Origin: Dryocosmus kuriphilus
Lineage: Eukaryota; Arthropoda; Insecta; Hymenoptera; Cynipidae
Assembly: GCA_038277395.1 (NCBI GenBank)
Contig: CM076192.1
Span: forward strand, 13,997,494-14,061,493
Length of the DNA stretch: 64,000 bases
Direction of reading: 5' to 3'
Part shown: piece after piece, positions 44,135 through 59,700 of the stretch
Layout: each line of letters opens with the position of its first letter
Numbering within the stretch: the stretch's first letter is position 1
Position numbers and translations under genes: made by a program
Notes under the pieces: model-generated
Database searches by the model: none
Seen by the model: the letters and a program-made list of their open reading frames with translations, nothing else
What the model was told of the DNA's origin: nothing

Positions 44135-44720
44135 TCATTCATCACTATCATGAACAGTTTCATCATTAGCAGCTTCATCATCATCTTTATCATCATCATC
44201 CTCATCGCGACCACAAACAGACTCCTCTTCTGTTGTTTCCCCAATATCAGATTGGGAATCGCTGTCATCGTCCGATTCATCATCATCTTCAAAATTTGGC
44301 CTCATCAATACTGATTCTTCATCATCATCGTCTAGTTCTCTTTCTTCTGGTTCTATGAAAATTATAGAAAAATTTGACTTTCAGTTAACATTCTGAAAAA
44401 TTGTACTTATTTGTTATAAAAGCATAAATAGAAAAAAAGTACCTTCAATAATTTCCAGAATATTCGGAGGAACTTCGTCGCCCTCGAACCACTGGAAAGA
44501 GTAACTATCATTTTCTAGTTTCCAGCCGAATTTGTATACATTGAGACTGCTGTTAGGTACTGAAGAAAACGCATTTTTCCACATATGCCCGATGTAGGCT
44601 GCTCGAAGGAGTTGTTGTTGTTTCAGTTCACGCTTACTATAAGGCTGATGCCTCCCTTCCCCCTCGTGATGTTTCGTATACTCAGAGGGCATTTCGATCA
44701 CAGAGACCGGGAATTTGGAA
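44135..44720 (-). CDS. Remnant two-exon gene with acidic C terminus inside the satellite transposon
   Basis: Exon 1 runs from a Met codon at 44692 (frame open upstream to a TAA near 44716) to 44443. It is followed by donor G|GTACTT, a 90-nt intron and acceptor TTTTCATAG. Exon 2 is 44352-44135 ending TGA. Phases agree and give 155 codons. Exon 1 encodes YSKRELKQQQLLRAAYIGHM, WKNAF, then YKFGWKLENDSYSFQWFEGD and VPPNILEIIE. The pattern (W-K-A, GW, P..ileii) reminds me of C-terminal parts of uncharacterised transposon-associated insect proteins, a weak impression. Exon 2 is very rich in Asp/Glu. The upstream part is missing because the satellite begins at 44770. Function unknown; possibly the C terminus of the element's own protein. 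Confidence 0.6.
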
Positions 44721-44769
44721 ATTTAATTTTTTTACAACTTTTTGCTGTTCAACTAGAGATACATACACG

Positions 44770-47700
44770 CATGTCATTTTAGCCATCAACTTAAAAAAAT
44801 ATGTTTTTATGAAATACAAAACAGCATGTAAATAAAAAACACGGAAATGTTTATAATATTTTTTGCAACTTTTGTAGTAATTTATAATATGATAATCTTA
44901 TGCAGCGTGCATGCTATTTTTGTTATGAACTTAAAATAATATGTTTTTATGAAATACAAAACGGCATGCAAATAAAAAACACGGAAATGTTTATAATATT
45001 TTTTGCAACTTTTGTAGTAATTTATAATATGATAATCTTATGCAACATGCATGCTATTTTTGTTATGAACTTAAAATAATATGTTTTAATGAAATACAAA
45101 ACGGCATGCAAATAAAAAACACGGAAATGTTTATAATATTTTTTGCAACTTTAGTAATTATTTATAATACGATGGTCTTATGCAACATGCATGCTATTTT
45201 TGTTATGAACTTAAAATAATATGTTTTAATGAAATACAAAACGGCATGCAAATAAAAAACACGGAAATGTTTATAATATTTTTTGCAACTTTTGTAGTAA
45301 TTTATAATATGATAATCTTATGCAACATGCATGCTATTTTTGTTATGAACTTAAAATAATATGTTTTTATGAAACACAAAACGGCATGCAAATAAAAAAC
45401 ACGGAAATGTTTATAATATTTTTTGCAACTTTAGTAATTATTTATAATATGATGGTCTTATGCAACATGCATGCTATTTTTGTTATGAACTTAAAATAAT
45501 ATGTTTTTATGAAATACAAAAACGGCATGCAAATAAAAGACACGGAAATGTTTATAATATTTTTTGCAACTTTAGTAATTATTTATAATATGATGGTCTT
45601 ATGCAACATGCATGCTATTTTTGTTATGAACTTAAAATAATATGTTTTAATGAAATACAAAACGGCATGCAAATAAAAGACACGGAAATGTTTATAATAT
45701 TTTTTGCAACTTTAGTAATTATTTATAATATGATGGTCTTATGCAACATGCATGCTATTTTTGTTATGAACTTAAAATAATATGTTTTAATGAAATACAA
45801 AACGGCATGCAAATGAAAAACACGGAAATGTTTATAATATTTTTTGCAACTTTAGTAATTATTTATAATATGATGGTCTTATGCAACATGCATGCTATTT
45901 TTGTTATGAACTTAAAATAATATGTTTTAATGAAATACAAAACGGCATGCAAATAAAAAACACACGGAAATGTTTATAATATTTTTTTGCAACTTTTGTA
46001 GTAATTTATAATATGATAATCTTATGCAACATGCATGCTATTTTTGTTATGAACTTAAAATAATATGTTTTTATGAAATACAAAACGGCATGCAAATAAA
46101 AAACACGGAAATGTTTATAATATTTTTTGCAACTTTAGTAATTATTTATAATATGATGGTCTTATGCAACATGCATGCTATTTTTGTTATGAACTTAAAA
46201 TAATATGTTTTTATGAAATACAAAACGGCATGCAAATAAAAGACACGGAAATGTTTATAATATTTTTTGCAACTTTAGTAATTATTTATAATATGATGGT
46301 CTTATGCAACATGCATGCTATTTTTGTTATGAACTTAAAATAATATGTTTTTAATGAAATACAAAACGGCATGCAAATGAAAAATACGGAAATGTTTATA
46401 ATATTTTTTTTGCAACTTTAGTAATTATTTATAATATGATGGTCTTATGCAACATGCATGCTATTTTTGTTATGAACTTAAAATAATATGTTTTTAATGA
46501 AAAACAAAACGGCATGCAAATAAAAAACACGGAAATGTTTATAATATTTTTTGCAACTTTAGTAATTATTTATAATATGATGGTCTTATGCAACATGCAT
46601 GCTATTTTTGTTATGAACTTAAAATAATATGTTTTTTTTATGAAATACAAAACGGCATGCAAATGAAAAACACGGAAATGTTTATAATATTTTTTGCAAC
46701 TTTAGTAATTTATTTATAATATGATGGTCTTATGCAACATGCATGCTATTTTTGTTATGAACGTAAAATAATATGTTTTTATGAAATACAAAACGGCATG
46801 CAAATAAAAAAACACGGAAATGTTTATAATATTTTTTGCAACTTTAGTAATTATTTATAATATGATGGTCTTATGCAACATGCATGCTATTTTTGTTATG
46901 AACTTAAAATGATATGTTTTTATGAAATACAAAACGGCATGCAAATAAAAGACACGGAAATGTTTTAATATTTTTTGCAACTTTAGTAATTATTTATAAT
47001 ATGATGGTCTTATGCAACATGCATGCTATTTTTGTTATGAACTTAAAATAATATGTTTTAATGAAATACAAAACGGCATGCAAATGAAAAACACGGAAAT
47101 GTTTATAATATTTTTTGCAACTTTAGTAATTATTTATAATATGATGGTCTTATGCAACATGCATGCTATTTTTGTTATGAACTTAAAATAATATGTTTTT
47201 ATGAAATACAAAACGGCATGCAAATGAAAAACACGGAAATGTTTATAATATTTTTTGCAACTTTAGTATTTATTTATAATATGATGGTCTTATGCAACAT
47301 GCATGCTATTTTTGTTATGAACTTAAAATAATATGTTTTTATGAAATACAAAACGGCATGCAAATAAAAACATGGAAATGTTTATAATATTTTTTGCAAC
47401 TTTAGTAATTATTTATAATATGATGGTCTTATGCAACATGCATGATATTTTTGTTATGAACTTAAAATAATATGTTTTTATGAAATACAAAACGGCATGC
47501 AAATAAGAAACACGGAAATGTTTATAATATTTTTTGCAACTTTAGTAATTATTTATAATATGATGGTCTTATGCAACATGCATGCTATTTTTGTTATGAA
47601 CTTAAAATGATATGTTTTTATGAAATACAAAACGGCATGCAAATAAAAGACACGGAAATGTTTATAATATTTTTTGCAACTTTAGTAATTATTTATAATA

Positions 47701-50700
47701 TGATGGTCTTATGCAACATGCATGCTATTTTTGTTATGAATTAAAAATAATATGTTTTAATGAAATACAAAACGGCATGCAAATAAAAGACACGGAAATG
47801 TTTATAATATTTTTTGCAACTTTAGTAATTATTTATAATATGATGGTCTTATGCAACATGCATGCTATTTTTGTTATGAACTTAAAATAATATGTTTTAA
47901 TGAAATACAAAACGGCATGCAAATAAAAAACACGGAAATGTTTATAATATTTTTTGCAACTTTAGTAATTATTTATAATACGATGGTCTTATGCAACATG
48001 CATGCTATTTTTGTTATGAACTTAAAATAATATGTTTTTAATGAAATACAAAACGGCATGCAAATAAAAACACACGGAAATGTTTATAATATTTTTTGCA
48101 ACTTTAGTAATTATTTATAATATGATGGTCTTATGCAACATGCATGCTATTTTTGTTATGAACTTAAAATAATATGTTTTTTATGAAATACAAAACGGCA
48201 TGCAAATAAAAACACGGAAATGTTTATAATATTTTTTGCAACTTTAGTAATTATTTATAATATGATGGTCTTATGCAACATGCATGCTATTTTTGTTATG
48301 AACTTAAAATAATATGTTTTTATGAAATACAAAACGGCATGCAAATAAAAAACACGGAAATGTTTATAATATTTTTTGCAACTTTAGTAATTATTTATAA
48401 TATGATGGTCTTATGCAACATGCATGCTATTTTTGTTATGAACTTAAAATAATATGTTTTTATGAAATACAAAACGGCATGCAAATGAAAAACACGGAAA
48501 TGTTTATAATATTTTTTGCAACTTTAGTAATTTATTTATAATATGATGGTCTTATGCAACATGCATGCTATTTTTGTTATGAACTTAAAATAATATGTTT
48601 TTATGAAATACAAAACGGCATGCAAATAAAAACACGGAAATGTTTATAATATTTTTTGCAACTTTAGTAATTATTTATAATATGATGGTCTTATGCAACA
48701 TGCATGATATTTTTGTTATGAACTTAAAATAATATGTTTTTATGAAATACAAAACGGCATGCAAATAAGAAACACGGAAATGTTTATAATATTTTTTGCA
48801 ACTTTAGTAATTATTTATAATATGATGGTCTTATGCAACATGCATGCTATTTTTGTTATGAACTTAAAATGATATGTTTTTATGAAATACAAAACGGCAT
48901 GCAAATAAAAGACACGGAAATGTTTATAATATTTTTTGCAACTTTAGTAATTATTTATAATATGATCTTATGCAACATGCATGCTATTTTTTGTTATGAA
49001 TTAAAATAATATGTTTTTATGAAATACAAAACGGCATGCAAATAAAAACACGGAAATGTTTATAATATTTTTTGCAACTTTAGTAATTATTTATAATATG
49101 ATGGTCTTATGCAACATGCATGCTATTTTTGTTATGAACTTAAAATAATATGTTTTATGAAATACAAAACGGCATGCAAATGAAAAACACGGAAATGTTT
49201 ATAATATTTTTTGCAACTTTAGTACTTATTTATAATATGATGGTCTTATGCAACATGCATGCTATTTTTGTTATGAACTTAAAATAATATGTTTTAATGA
49301 AATACAAAACGGCATGCAAATAAAAAAAACACGGAAATGTTTATAATATTTTTTGCAACTTTAGTAATTATTTATAATATGATGGTCTTATGCAACATGC
49401 ATGCTATTTTTGTTATGAACTTAAAATGATATGTTTTTATGAAATACAAAACGGCATGCAAATAAAAGACACGGAAATGTTTATAATATTTTTTGCAACT
49501 TTTGTAGTAATTTTTATAATATGATAATCTTATGCAACATGCATGCTATTTTTGTTATGAACTTAAAATAATATGTTTTTATGAAATACAAAACGGCATG
49601 CAAATGAAAAACACGGAAATGTTTATAATATTTTTTGCAACTTTAGTAATTATTTATAATATGATAATCTTATGCAACATGCATGCTATTTTTGTTATGA
49701 ACTTAAAATAATATGTTTTTATGAAATACAAAACGGCATGCAAATAAAAAACACGGAAATGTTTATAATATTTTTTGCAACTTTAGTAATTATTTATAAT
49801 ATGATGGTCTTATGCAACATGCATGCTATTTTTGTTATGAACTTAAAATAATATGTTTTTATGAAATACAAAACGGCATGCAAATAAAAGACACGGAAAA
49901 ATGTTTATAATATTTTTTGCAACTTTTGTAGTAATTTATAATATGATAATCTTATGCAACATGCATGCTATTTTTGTTATGAACTTAAAATAATTGTTTT
50001 ATGAAATACAAAACGGCATGCAAATAAAAAACACGGAAATGTTTTAATATTTTTTGCAACTTTAGTAATTATTTATAATATGATGGTCTTATGCAACATG
50101 CATGCTATTTTTGTTATGAACTTAAAATAATATGTTTTTAATGAAATACAAAACGGCATGCAAATAAAAGACACGGAAATGTTTATAATATTTTTTTGCA
50201 ACTTTAGTAATTATTTATAATATGATGGTCTTATGCAACATGCATGCTATTTTTGTTATGAACTTAAAATAATATGTTTTAATGAAATACAAAACGGCAT
50301 GCAAATAAAAGACACGGAAATGTTTATAATATTTTTTGCAACTTTAGTAATTATTTATAATATGATGGTCTTATGCAACATGCATGCTATTTTTGTTATG
50401 AACTTAAAATAATATGTTTTAATGAAATACAAAACAGCATGCAAATGAAAAACACGGAAATGTTTATAATATTTTTTGCAACTTTAGTAATTATTTATAA
50501 TATGATGGTCTTATGCAACATGCATGCTATTTTTGTTATGAACTTAAAATAATATGTTTTTAATGAAATACAAAACGGCATGCAAATAAAAAACACGGAA
50601 ATGTTTATAATATTTTTTGCAACTTTTGTAGTTTAATTTATAATATGATAATCTTATGCAACATGCATGCTATTTTTGTTATGAACTTAAAATAATATGT

Positions 50701-53700
50701 TTTTATGAAATACAAAACGGCATGCAAATAAAAAACACGGAAATGTTTATAATATTTTTTGCAACTTTAGTAATTATTTATAATATGATGGTCTTATGCA
50801 ACATGCATGCTATTTTTGTTATGAACTTAAAATAATATGTTTTTATGAAATACAAAACGGCATGCAAATAAAAGACACGGAAATGTTTATAATATTTTTT
50901 GCAACTTTAGTAATTATTTATAATATGATGGTCTTATGCAACATGCATGCTATTTTTGTTATGAACTTAAAATAATATGTTTTAATGAAATACAAAACGG
51001 CATGCAAATGAAAAACACGGAAATGTTTATAATATTTTTTGCAACTTTAGTAATTATTTATAATATGATGGTCTTATGCAACATGCATGCTGTTTTTGTT
51101 ATGAACTTAAAATAATATGTTTTTTTATGAAATACAAACCGGCATGCAAATAAAAGACACGGAAATGTTTATAATATTTTTTGCAACTTTAGTAATTATT
51201 TATAATATGATGGTCTTATGCAACATGCATGCTATTTTTGTTATGAACTTAAAATAATATGTTTTTAATGAAAAACAAAACGGCATGCAAATAAAAAACA
51301 CGGAAATGTTTATAATATTTTTTGCAACTTTAGTAATTATTTATAATACGATGGTCTTATGCAACATGCATGCTATTTTTGTTATGAACTTAAAATAATA
51401 TGTTTTTATGAAATACAAAACGGCATGCAAATGAAAAACACGGAAATGTTTATAATATTTTTTGCAACTTTAGTAATTATTTATAATATGATGGTCTTAT
51501 GCAACATGCATGCTATTTTTGTTATGAACTTAAAATAATATGTTTTTATGAAATACAAAACGGCATGCAAATAAGAAAACACGGAAATGTTTATAATATT
51601 TTTTGCAACTTTAGTAATTATTTATAATATGATGGTTTATGCAACATGCATGCTATTTTTGTTATGAACTTAAAATGATATGTTTTTATGAAATACAAAA
51701 CGGCATGCAAATAAAAACACGGAAATGTTTATAATATTTTTTGCAACTTTAGTAATTATTTATAATATGATGGTCTTATGCAACATGCATGCTATTTTTG
51801 TTATGAACTTAAAATAATGAAATACAAAACGGCATGCAAATGAAAAACACGGAAATGTTTTAATTGTTTTGCAACTTTAGAACTTAAAATATGATGGTCT
51901 TATGCAACATGCATGCTATTTTTGTTATGAACTTTAATATGTTTTTATGAAATACAAAACGGCATGCAAATGAAAAACACGGAAATGTTTATAATATTTT
52001 TTGCAACTTTAGTATTTATTTATAATATGATGGTCTTATGCAACATGCATGCTATTTTTGTTATGAACTTAAAATAATATGTTTTTATGAAATACAAAAC
52101 GGCATGCAAATAAAAGACACGGAAATGTTTATAATATTTTTTGCAACTTTAGTAATTATTTATAATATGATGGTCTTATGCAACATGCATGCTATTTTTG
52201 TTATGAACTTAAAATAATATGTTTTTATGAAATACAAAACGGCATGCAAATGAAAAACACGGAAATGTTTATAATATTTTTTGCAACTTTAGTAATTATT
52301 TATAATATGATGGTCTTATGCAACATGCATGCTGTTTTTGTTATGAACTTAAAATAATATGTTTTTATGAAATACAAAACGGCATGCAAATGAAAAACAC
52401 GGAAATGTTTATAATATTTTTTGCAACTTTAGTATTTATTTATAATATGATGGTCTTATGCAACATGCATGCTATTTTTGTTATGAACTTAAAATAATAT
52501 GTTTTTATGAAATACAAAACGGCATGCAAATAAGAAACACGGAAATGTTTATAATATTTTTTGCAACTTTAGTAATTATTTATAATATGATGGTCTTATG
52601 CAACATGCATGCTATTTTTGTTATGAACTTAAAATAATATGTTTTAATGAAATACAAAACGGCATGCAAATGAAAAACACGGAAATGTTTATAATATTTT
52701 TTGCAACTTTAGTAATTATTTATAATATGATGGTCTTATGCAACATGCATGCTATTTTTATTATGAACTTAAAATGATATGTTTTTATGAAATACAAAAC
52801 GGCATGCAAATAAAAGACACGGAAATGTTTATAATATTTTTTGCAACTTTAGTAATTATTTATAATATGATGGTCTTATGCAACATGCATGCTATTTTTG
52901 TTATGAACTTAAAATAATATGTTTTAATGAAATACAAAACGGCATGCAAATGAAAAACACGGAAATGTTTATAATATTTTTTGCAACTTTAGTAATTATT
53001 TATAATATTATGGTCTTATGCAACATGCATGCTATTTTTGTTATGAACTTAAAATAATATGTTTTTATGAAATACAAAACGGCATGCACATGGAAAACAC
53101 GGAAATGTTTATAATATTTTTTTGCAACTTTAGTATTTATTTATAATATGATGGTCTTATGCAACATGCATGCTGTTTTTGTTATGAACTTAAAATAATA
53201 TGTTTTTATGAAATACAAAACGGCATGCAAATGAAAAACACGGAAATGTTTATAATATTTTTTGCAACTTTAGTATTTATTTATAATATGATGGTCTTAT
53301 GCAACATGCATGCTATTTTTGTTATGAACTTAAAATGATATGTTTTTATGAAATACAAAACGGCATGCAAATAAAAGACACGGAAATGTTTATAATATTT
53401 TTTGCAACTTTAGTAATTATTTATAATATGATGGTCTTATGCAACATGCATGCTATTTTTGTTATGAACTTAAAATAATATGTTTTTATGAAATACAAAA
53501 CGGCATGCAAATGAAAAACACGGAAATGTTTATAATATTTTTTTGCAACTTTAGTAATTATTTATAATATGATGGTCTTATGCAACATGCATGCTATTTT
53601 TGTTATGAACTTAAAATAATATGTTTTTATGAAATACAAAACGGCATGCACATGGAAAACACGGAAATGTTTATAATATTTTTTGCAACTTTAGTATTTA

Positions 53701-56700
53701 TTTATAATATGATGGTCTTATGCAACATGCATGCTATTTTTGTTATGAACTTAAAATAATATGTTTTTATGAAATACAAAACGGCATGCAAATGAAAAAC
53801 ACGGAAATGTTTATAATATTTTTTGCAACTTTAGTAATTATTTATAATATGATGGTCTTATGCAACATGCATGCTATTTTTGTTATGAACTTAAAATGAT
53901 ATGTTTTTATGAAATACAAAACGGCATGCAAATAAAAGACACGGAAATGTTTATAATATTTTTTGCAACTTTAGTAATTATTTATAATATGATGGTCTTA
54001 TGCAACATGCATGCTATTTTTGTTATGAACTTAAAATAATATGTTTTTATGAAATACAAAACGGCATGCAAATAAAAGACACGGAAATGTTTATAATATT
54101 TTTTGCAACTTTAGTAATTATTTATAATATGATGGTCTTATGCAACATGCATGCTATTTTTGTTATGAACTTAAAATAATATGTTTTTGAAATACAAAAC
54201 GGCATGCAAATGAAAAACACGGAAATGTTTATAATATTTTTTGCAACTTTAGTAATTATTTATAATATGATGGTCTTATGCAACATGCATGCTGTTTTTG
54301 TTATGAACTTAAAATAATATGTTTTTATGAAATACAAAACGGCATGCAAATGAAAAACACGGAAATGTTTATAATATTTTTTGCAACTTTAGTATTTATT
54401 TATAATATGATGGTCTTATGCAACATGCATGCTATTTTTGTTATGAACTTAAAATGATATGTTTTTATGAAATACAAAACGGCATGCAAATAAAAGACAC
54501 GGAAATGTTTATAATATTTTTTGCAACTTTAGTAATTATTTATAATATGATGGTCTTATGCAACATGCATGCTATTTTTGTTATGAACTTAAAATAATAT
54601 GTTTTAATGAAATACAAAACGGCATGCAAATGAAAAACACGGAAATGTTTATAATATTTTTTGCAACTTTAGTAATTATTTATAATATGATGGTCTTATG
54701 GTCTTATGCAACATGCATGCTATTTTTTTTTTTATGAACTTAAAATAATATGTTTTAATGAAATACAAAACGGCATGCAAATGAAAAACACGGAAATGTT
54801 TATAATATTTCTTGCAACTTTAGTAATTATTTATAATATTATGGTCTTATGCAACATGCATGCTATTTTTGTTATGAACTTAAAATAATATGTTTTTATG
54901 AAATACAAAACGGCATGCACATGGAAAACACGGAAATGTTTATAATATTTTTTGCAACTTTAGTAATTTATTTATAATATGATGGTCTTATGCAACATGC
55001 ATGCTATTTTTGTTATGAACTTAAAATAATATGTTTTTATGAAATACAAAACGGCATGCAAATAAAACACACGGAAATGTTTATAATATTTTTTGCAACT
55101 TTAGTAATTATTTATAATATGATGGTCTTATGCAACATGCATGCTATTTTTGTTATGAACTTAAAATAATATGTTTTAATGAAATACAAAACGGCATGCA
55201 AATGAAAAACACGGAAATGTTTATAATATTTTTTGCAACTTTAGTAATTATTTATAATATGATGGTCTTATGCAACATGCATGCTAATTTTTGTTATGAA
55301 TTAAAAATAATATGTTTTAATGAAATACAAAACGGCATGCAAATAAAAGACACGGAAATGTTTATAATATTTTTTGCAACTTTAGTAATTATTTATAATA
55401 TGATGGTCTTATGCAACATGCATGCTATTTTTGTTATGAACTTAAAATAATATGTTTTAATGAAATACAAAACGGCATGCAAATGAAAAACACGGAAATG
55501 TTTATAATATTTTTTGCAACTTTAGTAATTATTTATAATATGATGGTCTTATGCAACATGCATGCTATTTTTGTTATGAACTTAAAATAATATGTTTTTT
55601 AATGAAATACAAAACGGCATGCAAATAAAAAACACGGAAATGTTTATAATATTTTTTGCAACTTTTGTAGTAATTTATAATATGATAATCTTATGCAACA
55701 TGCATGCTATTTTTGTTATGAACTTAAAATAATATGTTTTTATGAAATACAAAACGGCATGCAAATAAAAAACACGGAAATGTTTATAATATTTTTTGCA
55801 ACTTTAGTAATTATATATAATATGATGGTCTTATGCAACATGCATGCTATTTTTGTTATGAACTTAAAATAATATGTTTTTATGAAATACAAAACGGCAT
55901 GCAAATAAAAGACACGAAATGTTTATAATATTTTTTGCAACTTTAGTAATTATTTATAATATGATGGTCTTATGCAACATGCATGCTAATGAACTTAAAA
56001 TAATATGTTTTAATGAAATACAAAACGGCATTTTTTTAATAATTTTTTTGCAACTTTAGTAATTATTTATAATATGATGGTCTTATGCAACATGCATGCT
56101 GTTTTTGTTATGAACTTAAAATAATATGTTTTTATGAAATACAAAACGGCATGCAAATGAAAAAAAAACGGAAATGTTTATAATATTTTTTTTTTCAACT
56201 TTAGTATTTATTTATAATATGATGGTCTTATGCAACATGCATGCTATTTTTGTTATGAACTTAAAATAATATGTTTTTATGAAATACAAAACGGCATGCA
56301 AATAAAAGACACGGAAATGTTTATAATATTTTTTGCAACTTTAGTAATTATTTATAATATGATGGTCTTATGCAACATGCATGCTATTTTTGTTATGAAC
56401 TTAAAATAATATGTTTTTTTATGAAATACAAAACGGCATGCAAATAAAAAACACGGAAATGTTTATAATATTTTTTGCAACTTTAGTAATTATTTATAAT
56501 ATGATGGTCTTATGCAACATGCATGCTATTTTTGTTATGAACTTAAAATAATATGTTTTTATGAAATACAAAACGGCATGCAAATAAAAAACACGGGGAA
56601 TGTTTATAATATTTTTTGCAACTTTAGTAATTATTTATAATATGATGGTCTTATGCAACATGCATGCTATTTTTGTTATGAACTTAAAATAATATGTTTT

Positions 56701-59700
56701 TTTATGAAATACAAAACGGCATGCAAATAAAAAACACGGAAATGTTTATAATATTTTTTTGCAACTTTTAGTAGTAATTTATAATATGATAATCTTATGC
56801 AACATGCATGCTATTTTTGTTATGAACTTAAAATAATATGTTTTTATGAAATACAAAACGGCATGCAAATAAAAAAACACGGAAATGTTTATAATTATTT
56901 TTTGCAACTTTTTTGTTAGTAAAATTATTTTTTATGAAATATGAAACGGCATGCAAATAAAAGACACGGAAATGTTATGCAACCTTAGTAATTGGTCTTA
57001 TGCAACATGCATGCTATTTTTGTTATGAACTTAAAATAATATGTTTTTATGAAATACAAAACGGCATGCAAATGAAAAACACGGAAATGTTTATAATATT
57101 TTTTGCAACTTTAGTAATTATTTATAATATGATGGTCTTATGCAACATGCATGCTGTTTTTGTTATGAACTTAAAATAATATGTTTTTATGAAATACAAA
57201 ACGGCATGCAAATGAAAAACACGGAAATGTTTATAATATTTTTTTCAACTTTAGTATTTATTTATAATATGATGGTCTTATGCAACATGCATGCTATTTT
57301 TGTTATGAACTTAAAATGATATGTTTTTATGAAATACAAAACGGCATGCAAATAAAAACACGGAAATGTTTATAATATTTTTTGCAACTTTAGTAATTAT
57401 TTATAATATGATGGTCTTATGCAACATGCATGCTATTTTTGTTATGAACTTAAAATAATATGTTTTAATGAAATACAAAACGGCATGCAAATGAAAAACA
57501 CGGAAATGTTTATAATATTTTTTGCAACTTTAGTAATTATTTATAATATGATGGTCTTATGCAACATGCATGCTATTTTTATTATGAACTTAAAATGATA
57601 TGTTTTTATGAAATACAAAACGGCATGCAAATAAAAGACACGGAAATGTTTATAATATTTTTTGCAACTTTAGTAATTATTTATAATATGATGGTCTTAT
57701 GCAACATGCATGCTATTTTTGTTATGAACTTAAAATAATATGTTTTAATGAAATACAAAACGGCATGCAAATGAAAAACACGGAAATGTTTATAATATTT
57801 CTTGCAACTTTAGTAATTATTTATAATATTATGGTCTTATGCAACATGCATGCTATTTTTGTTATGAACTTAAAATAATATGTTTTTATGAAATACAAAA
57901 CGGCATGCACATGGAAAACACGGAAATGTTTATAATATTTTTTGCAACTTTAGTATTTATTTATAATATGATGGTCTTATGCAACATGCATGCTATTTTT
58001 GTTATGAACTTAAAATAATATGTTTTTATGAAATACAAAACGGCATGCAAATAAAACACACGGAAATGTTTATAATATTTTTTGCAACTTTAGTAATTAT
58101 TTATAATATGATGGTCTTATGCAACATGCATGCTATTTTTGTTATGAACTTAAAATAATATGTTTTAATGAAATACAAAACGGCATGCAAATAAAAAACA
58201 CGGAAATGTTTATAATATTTTTTGCAACTTTAGTAATTATTTATAATATGATGGGTCTTATGCAACATGCATGCTATTTTTGTTATGAACTTAAAAAATA
58301 ATATGTTTTAATGAAATACAAAACGGCATGCAAATAAAAGACACGGAAATGTTTATAATATTTTTTGCAACTTTAGTAATTATTTATAATATGATGGTCT
58401 TATGCAACATGCATGCTATTTTTGTTATGAACTTAAAATAATATGTTTTAATGAAATACAAAACGGCATGCAAATAAAAAACACGGAAATGTTTATAATA
58501 TTTTTTGCAACTTTAGTAATTATTTATAATATGATAATCTTATGCAACATGCATGCTATTTTTGTTATGAACTTAAAATAATATGTTTTTATGAAATACA
58601 AAACGGCATGCAAATAAAAAACACGGAAATGTTTATAATATTTTTTGCAACTTTTGTAGTAATTATATATAATATGATGGTCTTATGCAACATGCATGCT
58701 ATTTTTGTTATGAACTTAAAATAATATGTTTTTATGAAATACAAAACGGCATGCAAATAAAAAACACGGAAATGTTTATAATATTTTTTGCAACTTTAGT
58801 AATTATTTATAATATGATGGTCTTATGCAACATGCATGCTATTTTTGTTATGAACTTAAAATAATATGTTTTTAATGAAATACAAAACGGCATGCAAATG
58901 AAAAACACGGAAATGTTTATAATATTTTTTGCAACTTTAGTAATTATTTATAATATGATGGTCTTATGCAACATGCATGCTGTTTTTGTTATGAACTTAA
59001 AATAATATGTTTTTATGAAATACAAAACGGCATGCAAATGAAAAACACGGAAATGTTTATAATATTTTTTGCAACTTTAGTATTTATTTATAATATGATG
59101 GTCTTATGCAACATGCATGCTATTTTTGTTATGAACTTAAAATAATATGTTTTTATGAAATACAAAACAAATGAAAAACACGGCATGCAAATAAAAGACA
59201 CGGAAATGTTTATAACTTAAAATAATATGTTTTTATGAAATACAAAACGGCATGCAAATAAAAGACACGGAAATGTTTATAATATTTTTTTTGCAACTTT
59301 AGTAGTAATTATTTATAATATGATGGTCTTATGCAACATGCATGCTATTTTTGTTATGAACTTAAAATAATATGTTTTAATGAAATACAAAACGGCATGC
59401 AAATGAAAAACACGGAAATGTTTATAATATTTTTTGCAACTTTAGTAATTATTTATAATATATGATGGTCTTATGCAACATGCATGCTATTTTTGTTATG
59501 AACTTAAAATAATATGTTTTAATGAAATACAAAACGGCATGCAAATAAAAGACACGGAAATGTTTATAATATTTTTTGCAACTTTAGTAATTATTTATAA
59601 TATGATGGTCTTATGCAACATGCATGCTATTTTTGTTATGAACTTAAAATAATATGTTTTAATGAAATACAAAACGGCATGCAAATAAAAAACACGGAAA

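Noticed and set aside
43918..44292. 124-codon Met-rich minus-strand frame
   Set aside because: It is an alternative frame of the Asp-codon-rich exon 2 (ATGATGATG read out of frame).
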